Origin: Tritrichomonas musculus
Taxonomy: Eukaryota; Parabasalia; Tritrichomonadida; Tritrichomonadidae
Length of the DNA: 64,000 nucleotides
Reading direction: 5' to 3'
Assembly: GCA_039105265.1 (NCBI GenBank)
Contig: JAPFFF010000004.1
Span: 2,046,001 to 2,110,000 of the forward strand
In this document: positions 57,601 through 61,115 of the stretch, piece after piece
How the letters are laid out: every line of letters begins with the position of its first letter
Position numbering within the stretch: position 1 is the stretch's first letter
Position numbers and translations under genes: made by a program
Notes under the pieces: model-generated
What the model saw: the letters and a program-made list of their open reading frames with translations, nothing else
Told to the model about the DNA's origin: nothing
Database searches by the model: none

Positions 57601-60319
57601 GAACTTTATGCGTTTCTTTTGTTCCGTTCTCGTTTTCAAATTCAACGTCAACATCCTGAAATTGTATTTCACGTTTAACAATTTTATTGTTACCATCTTC
57701 ATCGTTTATTTCGTCATATTCATATTCAGGGCTTGGTGGTTTGGGATATCGAACAAGACGATTATGCGTCTTTGGTTTCGTTTCTTCTGGATTTTCACTT
57801 TTGTCTTCGACTTCAACTGATTTATATTGGTAAACTTTAGGCAATTTAATAATTGCTTTGTTACCATCTTGACCTTCAACTTCTTTATATTCGAAATCCT
57901 GGATTGGTTGGCGCTGTTTTCTAACTTTATGGACTTTTCCATCTTCAGATTGAACATCCTGAATTTGGTATTTGTGGCTTTTAAGTATCTTCTTTTCACC
58001 TGTTTCTGGGTCTTCAATTTCGTCATATTCAAATTCATCATCCTTTGGATCATGAATTTCACGTCGTGCTTTATGAATAGTTCCTCCTTCAGATTCAAAA
58101 TCAAAAAGTTCAAAATTCTTTGGTTTTTTGAGAATCTTTTTCTCTCCTGTTGTTTCATCTTCAACTTCATCATAATCGTATTCAAAACTGTCTATTGGCT
58201 TCTTAACTTTAAGAGTTGTTCCATCATCATTTGTAAAATCAACTTCTTCATATTGAACAGGCTTTTTAACAACTTTTGTTGTGTATTTTCCTGGTTCATT
58301 TGGATCTTCTTCTCTTTCTTCTATGTAATTGAAATCATCAGTTGGGCTGACTTCACGTCGAACGCGTCTCTTTGTGCCATTATCAGCATCAACTTGAATA
58401 AATTCGTATTTCTTTGGTTGTTTTATGACATCTATTAAATTTGAATCGTTCTCTTTTTGAAAATATTCGAATTCGGGTTCAAAAACTATACGATTAACTT
58501 TTCTTACTTTTCCATCTTGGCATGTATAGTCAACTTCTTCCGTTTTGAGAGGAACAGGAACAACTTTCTGCTCCATTTTAGTAGGTTCAGAATTGTCTTC
58601 ACTTTGAACTGGAACATCTTTTAATTCATATCTAATTGGTTGATATGGGACTCTGTTTCTAATGATTTTCTTTTGTCCATCATCAACTACATCTTTATAT
58701 TCGTAATTGACTTTCTTTTTGACAAGAATTGATTTTCCAACGTCAGTTTCTTCTTCATCATATTCAAAATTCTTTAAACGTCTGATCTTCTTTTTCCTTT
58801 GTTCATTTTCTTTATCTTGGTCTATTAATTGTAGCATGCCATTCTTTAGGCTTGTTAAGGGTTCATCTTCGTTTTTCTTTTCGGATTGTTGTTCTGGAAT
58901 GTCTACCTCGAAATGCTCGTATTCTTTGGGAATTTTGATTTTTTTGATTTTTTCTTCTTTACTTCCATCTTCTCCTGTCACTTCAATTTTTTCAGTTATT
59001 TTGTCATACTCTGTTGGTTTTCTGACAAAATCAACATAATTGTTTTCTGGGTTAACCTCTTCATCAAATTCAATTGGTATTTTTTTCTTTGTAACTGGTC
59101 TTGGATCTCGATGTTTCTTGATTTTGACACTATTTGGATCAATTTCAGGATATTTATCGAGATATGGGTAATGAACATCAATAATTTTCTCTATTTCCGT
59201 TTTCTTTGTTTGATTATCAAATTCTTTTTCGTTTGAGGTTGGTTTATTTTGATTTTGAGGTTTGCCAGTTAATTTATTTAAGTCTTGAAGTTTATTTGAA
59301 AGACTATTTGAATTGGCAGATTCTTCCTCCTTCATCGGAGGGTTTGAATCACTATCCATATCATTAATATTGAAAGGGCCAACATTCAGAGTTTTGGGTG
59401 TTTCATCTGATGTCGGTTTGGATTTTGTATCAGTTTTCGTTCTCTTAGAATTATCTGTTTTTTCAGGTAAATTGTCGGAATCTGTCAAGATTTGTTGATC
59501 TTGATCAGCTATTCCCAAATTATGGTCCAATTCTGTCAAAATAGGAGTTGCTTTCTTGAGATTTTTCATAGCTATTTCTATGCTTTCTCTCAGCTTCTCC
59601 TTATCTTCATCCTCAAATTCGTCGACATCTAATTCATCAGTTTTTTCTTTTAATTTAATAAGTTCCTTTCTAAGTACATCACTTCTTTCAAGCTGTTTCT
59701 TAAGAAGTTCGAGTTGCATGCGTTGCTGGTGATTAAGCTTTCCGTTTTGATCTTCTTCGGATGCTTTTTCAACAATTTCTTTTGCTTTTGTTGCAAAATT
59801 TTCGTTTATTTCGAAAAGATCTTCGTATATCTCTTTATAAAGTCTATTTTTTAGGATTAATTCATCATTATGTTCATTTTTCTTTGCGACTTCGTTCCTT
59901 CTTTCTGGAAGTTTGTCGATTTCGTCCTGTAATTTTTTCATAGCTTTTGAAAGTTCATCTTTATTTCCAAATTCTTTAACTTTATCTTTTTGTGCCTCGT
60001 ATTTCTTAAGTCTGCGATTAGCTTTATGTCTTTCGTTTATTGCTTTTTCGAGTGAATTTGATGTTTTCGATATATCGTTGAGAATTTCCTGCATTGATTT
60101 TCTACGCGCTGCGATTGCTTCTTTCAAAGCCTCATTCGCCTGATTAACGTCATCGGTGTTTTTCAGGAGAACACGCATTGCATTGTTATATTCATCGTTT
60201 TCTTTTGATAAATCATCTACCATTGTTCGCATCTTATCTGCACGCTGAGAACGAAGGCGGACAGGTTTGATTCGAGGGCCATGGAGTTGTGGCAGGTTAT
60301 TCTGAGGGATGGATTCCAT
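39632..60319 (-). CDS. giant 6,895-residue repetitive structural protein
   Basis: A single uninterrupted frame from ATG 60319 (MESIPQNNLPQLHG) to TAA 39632-39634; the upstream extension of the frame has no ATG. Order: coiled coil ~27-275; array of charged ~45-residue repeats ~420-1290 (EYDE.EDEETG.KKIVKKP ... ESEGGT.HK.RR..P.P); Ser/Asn-rich array of 40-residue repeats ~1620-3640 (SENQPMPGQEGLESNLNSEI); acidic helical section ~4030-5280; three EENYDDLMKLKDDEEEALAR / DEETGEKVKVKKETEGTEYY repeats ~5300-5530; a second ESEGGT array ~5620-6200; His-rich stretches ~6350-6480; terminal coiled coil ~6540-6893. No catalytic domain, signal peptide or membrane span was seen. I do not recognise a named family. 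The size and repeats suggest a cytoskeletal scaffold, for example of costa, axostyle or basal-body fibres; this is inference. Confidence 0.9.
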   Translation of the reverse strand: MESIPQNNLPQLHGPRIKPVRLRSQRADKMRTMVDDLSKENDEYNNAMRVLLKNTDDVNQANEALKEAIAARRKSMQEILNDISKTSNSLEKAINERHKANRRLKKYEAQKDKVKEFGNKDELSKAMKKLQDEIDKLPERRNEVAKKNEHNDELILKNRLYKEIYEDLFEINENFATKAKEIVEKASEEDQNGKLNHQQRMQLELLKKQLERSDVLRKELIKLKEKTDELDVDEFEDEDKEKLRESIEIAMKNLKKATPILTELDHNLGIADQDQQILTDSDNLPEKTDNSKRTKTDTKSKPTSDETPKTLNVGPFNINDMDSDSNPPMKEEESANSNSLSNKLQDLNKLTGKPQNQNKPTSNEKEFDNQTKKTEIEKIIDVHYPYLDKYPEIDPNSVKIKKHRDPRPVTKKKIPIEFDEEVNPENNYVDFVRKPTEYDKITEKIEVTGEDGSKEEKIKKIKIPKEYEHFEVDIPEQQSEKKNEDEPLTSLKNGMLQLIDQDKENEQRKKKIRRLKNFEYDEEETDVGKSILVKKKVNYEYKDVVDDGQKKIIRNRVPYQPIRYELKDVPVQSEDNSEPTKMEQKVVPVPLKTEEVDYTCQDGKVRKVNRIVFEPEFEYFQKENDSNLIDVIKQPKKYEFIQVDADNGTKRRVRREVSPTDDFNYIEEREEDPNEPGKYTTKVVKKPVQYEEVDFTNDDGTTLKVKKPIDSFEYDYDEVEDETTGEKKILKKPKNFELFDFESEGGTIHKARREIHDPKDDEFEYDEIEDPETGEKKILKSHKYQIQDVQSEDGKVHKVRKQRQPIQDFEYKEVEGQDGNKAIIKLPKVYQYKSVEVEDKSENPEETKPKTHNRLVRYPKPPSPEYEYDEINDEDGNNKIVKREIQFQDVDVEFENENGTKETHKVRRPIPQIDYYYEEVTDKDGNKEIVKTPKRYEFYEQEITEEVTNPDGEKETKTRTRRVRREIPRPEIYEYSETEDEETGKKKIVKKPKQFEEVEMESENGTKHKVIREVPHPEEFEYSETEDEETGEKTIVKKPILFETVDLESEGGTLHKNVRRPVPKPEEFEYIMTNEDGEQKIEKVPKQFEYVDLESEGGSIHKNVRRHVLPPTFYREVEQEDGKDVIEGRPKKVEKTIDEEGNVVKKFVSDDSDFNSYEYDEVDDEDSENGKKIIKKKIDYVKDEYVKDDDGTKIVYQKPVRDSASEYEYDEIDNENGIPVIQRTKKPTKFAEVVDKDGNKKIVRKKVPKFENVKHETVDLIDDDGNKYKVNRKSVPDDHFKKILKGELESSTTQSSLGSDSADQSDADFDELPLTPSAGESSDDGQEISDDVIREYARKLLDTGDISDDESDSENEDKKDVKDKTADQLLTESTTLDESEFQNKKKLQSSLSHQSEYGTQYANQANPLSESENMLTEPNTANHSKRLGALAGDQTPEGRYIGGKKAGIDSINESEIASAAEEGMNTRIDHRYAVQRPDNKVIPGHQEGIESSIKSSDEYPLYAGANNRHLRSQGNDADNVMMNFNPDAERNVPQGSNQQIQQPISSNGPQQSLSNPGANSSGNGFQPGQQPYYSSSYGKSQPISNINGIPESLTSSTGVTHGAINSNGQHTDNSMMSVNQGSGGQSSNGQPVVWRPTPEYNINGSEGFVQPSNGMRPGYYNPNIHGPYQQPILGQAGPESVNGYYDSLTAGAGFNQNRLNTNAQSTDNSLMNLRRPPIFDPTLNENEYTSALSQGILTNQMRQPNMHSSDNQFISQNGQNVNNQPLLGREGYETNLLSEDMTPSSAGLRYSPIRSNQQHSDNQLIGAAHREPYNPNINDSDYSTTTLGINANRLPPTQHSSDNQPYVRRPGYQSIINADLTQAVFTPTNSTQNNGNGDNPVPGSNSPFGSEDSATATAGVNNRPLPPNQHSSDNQPIPLNSGLETNINSSEMAPSMAGARSKPLPSNGNGSDNQPMPGQAGLESNLNSEELTPSMAGMNSRRMPSLNGNGSDNQPMPGQSGLETNINSEDTVPSTAGMNYHPARSSNANGSDNQPMPNQSGLETNINSEELAPSTAGMNYRPARSSNANGSDNQPMPNQSGLETNINSEDLVPSTAGMNYRPARSSNGNGSDNQPMPNQSGIETNINSEITNPSMAGFNNRRINSLNGNSSENQPMPGQEGLESNLNSEITNPSMAGFNNRRINSSNGPNSENQPMPGQEGFESNLNSEITNPSMAGFNNRRINSSNGPNSENQPMPGQEGLESNLNSEISNPSMAGFNNRRINSSNGPNSENQPMPGQEGFESNLNSEITNPSMAGFNNRRINSSNGPNSENQPMPGQEGLESNLNSEITNPSMAGFNNRRINSSNGNGSDNQPMLGGEGSEQILLSEETQPSSAGMRYSPIRSETQNSDNQFMRSRNAPHQPTIYSSDEAITSQAGMNTNPLPTSGNSDSQYMNVQPPTSNSTPSQNNPLSNPLAQNQPMLNRGGLESQLNSEITNPSTAGFNSRPMRSSNGNGSDNQPMPGQEGLESNLNSEITNPSMAGFNNRRINSSNGPNSENQPMPGGEGLESNLNSEITNPSTAGFNNRRMNSSNVQGSETQPMPGQEGFESNLNSEITNPSMAGFNNRRMNSSNVQGSETQPMPGQEGLESNLNSEITNPSMAGFNNRRMNSSNVQGSETQPMPGQEGFESNLNSEITNPSTAGFNNRRMNSSNVQGSETQPMPGQEGFESNLNSEITNPSTAGFNSRRMNSSNVQGSETQPMPGQEGFESNLNSEITNPSMAGFNSRRMNSSNVQGSETQPMPGQEGFESNLNSEMTSPYSAGMNSRPMRSTNGQTSENQPMFGREGLESNLNSEVTSASTAGINSQPMRTSNGPNSDNQLIRSRNEPYQPTINSSDEAMTSPPGMNTNRLPTGPNSENQYMNVPRPIFNPNINDSAYSTSAPSNLHSNRLAPNQQSSDNQPIYNRGGLESQLNSEITNPSTAGFNSRPMRSSNGNGSETQPMPGQEGLESNLNSETTNHSTAGFNNRRINSSNVQDSENQPMPGQEGLESNLFSEMTSASTAGVNNRRIFTSNGPNSENQPMPGQEGFESNLNSEITNPSTAGFNNRRINSSNVQDSENQPMFGREGFESNLNSEVTSASTAGMNYSPMRSTNGQTSEAQPMFGREGLESDLNSEMTSASTAEMNYQPMRSFNGPNSENQLIRARNEPYQPTINSSDEAMTSTVGTNTNRLPTGPNSENQYMNVPRPIFNPDINDSAYSTSAPSNLHSNRLAPNQQSSDNQPIYNRGGLESQLNSEITNPSTAGFNNRRINSSNGNGSETQPMPGQEGLESNLNSETTNHSTAGFNNRRINSSNVQDSENQPLPTGQGLESNLNSETTNHSTAGFNNRRINSSNVQDSENQPLPTGQGLESNLLSEMTSASTAGINQRPIFSSNVQDSDNQPIARGEGLESSLLSEMTSASTADINSRPMRSSNEPFSEGNFLGGNREGFETNINSEDTEASSAGIQTNPIRSYPQRYENRFMDATNNNFTSGRGINDSEDTAASTVGLQSRPINANSQVTDREFMQVPRPLFSPSINDSEENVSSGTGLHSDHLKQNEQNSDTQPMYFREGFETNINSEDTEASMADTNPRRLPTDANDSDNNYQRGGKEGFETNLNSEDLTPTTADASTRRIKSNAQRPDRDFMPGNREGFETNIYATEESGNLTNDNKPIITDRNTSKKINQSDFNNQHQRFSSIQTDSEIPMNSTSHSEVLPGNHTMKSDEYDNFQVDDKATGIESGLQDTSEKMRESSDIENRNKLAHKYDSENEITKFSTGKAAQRNLDIQESSDMGSNAMTEDESKNPMAAGNEMRVPDRNYQTCNNFMNQLEINGDMSSEPLLKSSAGTQTSSSFISVKQLEIVSPEDVKCPKLNAIAQTQIVRAVPVNKRLEMNVLIEQSYDYDYDMSNLTINTNDVDDFLNKGCQKIHDNYIVRNPEEEDMDEVLYSNPPRDATYNTIETQTDFSYLQHPLSQAFTFEKHIDLWPYIADIQEESDNENAQLDNFNSAAQLSSAEANESDAQEKVVMTESADVQTKDSMFNRMDTIFKSFEFEANEEGKATSNQTAESYFDKHFSINPSFQAEWGDQMYNMFYISKNTFCFESYEPEVHRTIDITMEAEHFSSEPYQESEEVPEADNYIELAESFAQTSPSFIAKAKRLVVNEPELKEISTSMEAEKADYPNMPKTFEDLDSTLNDIHSTLKILTNQLEEPIISQMGTQTTLGAIEYIVASEEEVNEAPLPKEKEPEIQRSSSTLSESNILDFEKYYEWKTREEEEEILEKDLQGKEDDKVKDELWAFEEEEEWVEYLLDKEEQTKLNDIEEAEAEERRLRLLEEEEEQLEDHLMNEEDGKLESVIVCEESDFGHFISAEEYDKLQNEIYAEREEEEEMLERNLDSEEKDKVEREDYVEREEEEEIMERYLHQLEEEKREIYQREAEAEFVPYRADLAEVSDSENATMDDLNFLSELSLQEATEIAQAEYVVTRTSMEIQTEETYFKPGNEISEAVDVCVFGDVGITTENQTTETYFGREISIAKSMETEQLSDEPYMESEEVFEEDNYVEMEEACSQTSQSFITKAKKLKIKVHEPTKEIAISMEVERPNAIEFPETYEDIGDTLDGLHKTLNVIHDQLDYPPLGNFGTQTDIGAIEYIVAEDFSSEEEDQNKQGDDDFNDDDHPPRPSSALSNASSDSNVVDFEKYYEWKTREEEEEILEKDLQGKEDDKVKDELWAFEEEEEWVEYLLDKEEQTKLNDIEEAEAEERRLRLLEEEEEQLEDELIKIENAKLDSIAICDEDDIENKLVREEADKFENELYAYTEEEEERLERLLTIDELGKFDSEESAFDSEKAIDCFDEEDDKCYDEQLLHDTKKAIDLKEEEELKLHDIALDDEDEIAKKLLDEEDAKLLSIGHADDEEEFIKHKKLELEENAKLDSDVRVEIGEESEGFNSSDEENDRALRLFDKENRKLTSWIHQEEEDREDIRAKNLKNMEDGKLLSITHADEEDEDLISKDIEIEENNKLDSEARVEEEEDSIKAKDLEEIEDKTLESDQRVDDENEAERALQIFDDEDAKMNSVAHQEEEDDEENRARQIKEDEDDLKNEKLFNKLVDLEDEKDDHLRKIYEEEYDYISAYEEETVEYEESATLIQMGTESSGQEPRNEDEYALDNYVEEYSNRIADCLLESIGKPVPPRSRTGLSNSTTQTNTRVVHAKIPKKKRVNTDKKKKVKVPKKKDDEGGDHNGHSEEEEFEAGKDLPSIEVLPAQPLEEEEENEKKENYDDLMKIKDEEEEALTSAIVEENKKKKKKHHKDEYEFVTDEETGEKVKVKKETEGTEYYSEEEGEGEEETKKKEENYDDLMKLKDDEEEALARAIEEENKKRKKHHKDEYEFVTDEETGEKVKVKKETEGTEYYSEEEGGEEEETKKKEENYDDLMKLKDDEEEALARAIEEENKKRKKHHKDEYEFVTDEETGEKVKVKKETEGTEYYSEGEEEKPHEYEYVTDEETGEKIKVRVEEEEIPELTEEDIANEEEIKDKEIEEEYSDIEVDEIMTDKDNEEEKTKHNKEHEYIRDEEEIKQKEAKEQSFGEKEEKSFAPKTKRHRPEPEFEFEVMSDYDGSKIIKKNLVEMEDVVDDETGETKRVRKPHEKEYVYDEDPQNPEKPLEPVEVRFELADIETEGGTMLKDVRIPIEDPVYEWDTVEKDAENTEGRPVTLLNPTEIKKIQKKFKKTWEEEEDPITQAKTRKRVRHDVTHPENEFDLEEVVDDETGDKKLIKKPKSFEIEELESENGTVRNVRATVYPESDVFEFIEEPEYNDKNERSLNIVKRPRLYEFIEAESEGGTTHNNVRRAVDQPDTRFEYVQNKQTKRISKRQIPFEVDDVESEGGTVRTVKKEVPQEPEFQFVQIEEKGPNGNIVKKIVRRPVSYEYVDMEVESEDENGEETKSMQKVKCARDNYPEEEFEFVEVDEEGKKKVIKRNKVFEIVDMESEGKTQYKVRKEIENPDDFEYDLIEEPQNEQSVIKNMKDFEFREEEDEEGNKIIVKYEKPNEADMEYEEIIDEEGNKEYIESPVQYEFVNVLCEDDKVRKAKRRATTYEYILSDDENGNPVIIKRPVNYEYEDIVDEEGNKKRIKRRIPYDDEFEEVDGKRVPKKFEEVEMIDPNGNKILVKVPKSSDKEEGPTFVEVVDENGETRIEVVPPKSKKKRVKKQVKRLVKGTTLKTDKNGQIVKKDQEEEGEEGGEETEGEGGVTYEYEYEYDSTGQKVSKPKRVPKKKKPSNKGEDNKQETDDDKLLSHEGSSQEDGSQGKRRHKMTRSNSISYFGLLNPIKEIKPQQSTHSLDESLLASARKKAAKDRLKKQQHKHHHHNKDENGDNKGHHHHHHKPTKKPGQQQGGQQEGVTGEEETAGYTEGGEGYDYEYEYENEVVSNGEEDEQQQHRPHRRPHTKRPSGSHHHHHHHQHGQQHPDGTTAEEEYSYYYSQDGALSEFNQVSYDSLDELFASDASESINVKKTDNRSFARKIWSNAFQQKIGRAQLEVQISDAQYQLTEARAKVKDVADQIELTEFEIRQRHPTLEFMRMMSTNYKPMPMTDKTNGGQTTLTGSDLRSMELRVNDCMKTNDAYQIQKENAQTLQDYLENMRKRRDQLIENDTSVDNEIAELEKQIKIYKPKEGDTPMPPETRQKLLLQKKLDRARNRNENISKKLKQDASDVRKLKGKIEDMKNIHDMLNKKLAEERRNERPDVTQMVRRLNILKKNEKAVKEKAKLIAMEEENANIELEQLEQFASEDNAMRIEQNIQQLDTRIKALKEQFSIKKKTALKKKKYSLTNKADMDELDNRRKEVNVQISQLGRKEEELREDIDKVSKAMATKRLRVPKQPE
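41700..43460 (-). repeat. ESEGGT-type charged repeat array, C-terminal copy
   Basis: A degenerate array of ~45-residue units with EFE.VEVDEEG.KKVIKR then F..D.ESEGGT....R. It is related to the N-proximal array at about 56450-59050. Copies differ much in sequence, so these are old repeats kept as a protein motif, unlike the near-identical 120-bp array. Confidence 0.7.
43810..44470 (-). repeat. three near-identical ~220-bp coding repeats
   Basis: Three tandem copies encode EENYDDLMKLKDDEEEALAR followed by DEYEFVTDEETGEKVKVKKE and EGTEYYSEEE. The two copies nearer 43810 are almost identical in DNA, and the third (44260-44470) differs slightly, showing recent duplication. Confidence 0.8.
45945..47478 (-). 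repeat. 238-bp near-identical duplication within the acidic section
   Basis: Bases 45945-46182 and 47241-47478 are the same apart from about two changes. Both encode FEKYYEWKTREEEEEILEKD through the following AFEEEEEWVEYLLDKEEQTK and AEERRLRLLEEEEEQLED. The 1.06 kb between them is only loosely similar, so the two copies are being kept alike or were duplicated recently. Confidence 0.85.
49380..55560 (-). repeat. 120-bp coding minisatellite array with ~970-bp higher-order repeat
   Basis: About fifty 40-codon units, clearest at 51960-54400 where the same motif returns every 120 bases (for example near 51973, 52093, 52213, 52333, 52453 and 52573). Larger blocks containing the variant NSSDEAMTS / NRLPTGPNSENQYMNV / NPNINDSAYST occur at about 51750-51240 and again near 50780-50270, some 970 bases apart. 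A more diverged version lies near 53130-52900. Each unit carries a conserved ESNLNSEIT..S.AG.N core and an Asn/Ser-rich linker with SENQPM. Confidence 0.9.
56450..59050 (-). repeat. ESEGGT-type charged repeat array, N-proximal copy
   Basis: About twenty diverged ~45-residue units with the pattern (F/Y)EY.E.EDEETGEKKI(V/L)KKP..FE..D.ESEGGT.HK..RR. Alternating acidic and basic patches and the regular Phe/Tyr positions suggest a beta-rich or extended filament-like repeat. Confidence 0.75.
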
Positions 60320-61115
60320 AAAATGTTTATTATTTTTGATGAGAAAATTGGCCTTATTGTAAAAAAACGCTTTCAAAAAGTTTGTCAAATGTTTAAAAAG
60401 ATACGTTTATTAATAAATTCTGAGAGAAAAAAAACGTGAAACATTCATAATTTTTTTTATATGTGCAAGCGTATAGTTAATATTTATTTGATTCATTTTT
60501 TTAGGAAGGAAAAATATCTATACGTTTGTTTCTTTCTGTCAAATGATCTGTCATTTACATTTTCTTTGAATTATTATATTAAAAGTATTGAAAATTTTCT
60601 ATTTTAACAAAATAACGATTTAATAAAATTTTACAAAAATTTTGTTCGAAATTGTATTAAATATGGTTATATTTTTTGTTAACACATTTTATTTTATATT
60701 ATTTTAACGATTTTTTATTAACGAATTTTATTTTAACGATTTTTATTTCTACAAAATAACGAACTTTGTTTTATAAAAAAAAATTATCTTCCTATTTAGA
60801 TATTAGCATTTATTATTATCAATTTCAATAACTCGTGATATTGAATTTTCGAAATTTTTTTATCAAAAGTGAAATTCAGAAAAAACCATTTTCAATAATT
60901 ATTTGGTTGTTTTTATATGAATTGAGCGCCAAAATTATCATTTCATCACATGATTATTTTATTACCTTAAATAAATAGCAGTAAATGAATTATCCCAATT
61001 CATTGTATTCCTATTTTTCATTTTTAATGTAAATTTAATCCAAATAATGAGATTTTAATGTTTAAAATATTGATAGTCATTCAAAACTTTTTGTGAAATT
61101 TATCTTGTAAATTTA
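60320..61115. other. AT-rich divergent intergenic region
   Basis: 796 bases between two divergent start codons. A cluster of TAACGA motifs lies inside it. A TCATT match to the trichomonad initiator consensus lies at 61077-61081, 35 bases before the + strand ATG. No gene or RNA seen. Confidence 0.5.
60613..60762 (+). promoter_or_regulatory. cluster of five TAACGA motifs (Myb-site-like)
   Basis: TAACGA occurs at 60613, 60705, 60719, 60734 and 60757, all on the + strand, 354-503 bases upstream of the CARMIL-like ATG and 294-443 bases upstream of the giant gene. In Trichomonas vaginalis, Myb factors bind TAACGA-type elements in gene promoters. In DNA this AT-rich, five copies in 150 bases in one direction is more than expected, but no function is shown. 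Confidence 0.35.

Noticed and set aside
39744..60143. Many open frames on both strands inside the giant gene
   Set aside because: They are out-of-frame shadows of its repetitive, Glu/Lys-rich coding sequence, with compositions that follow from the repeats.
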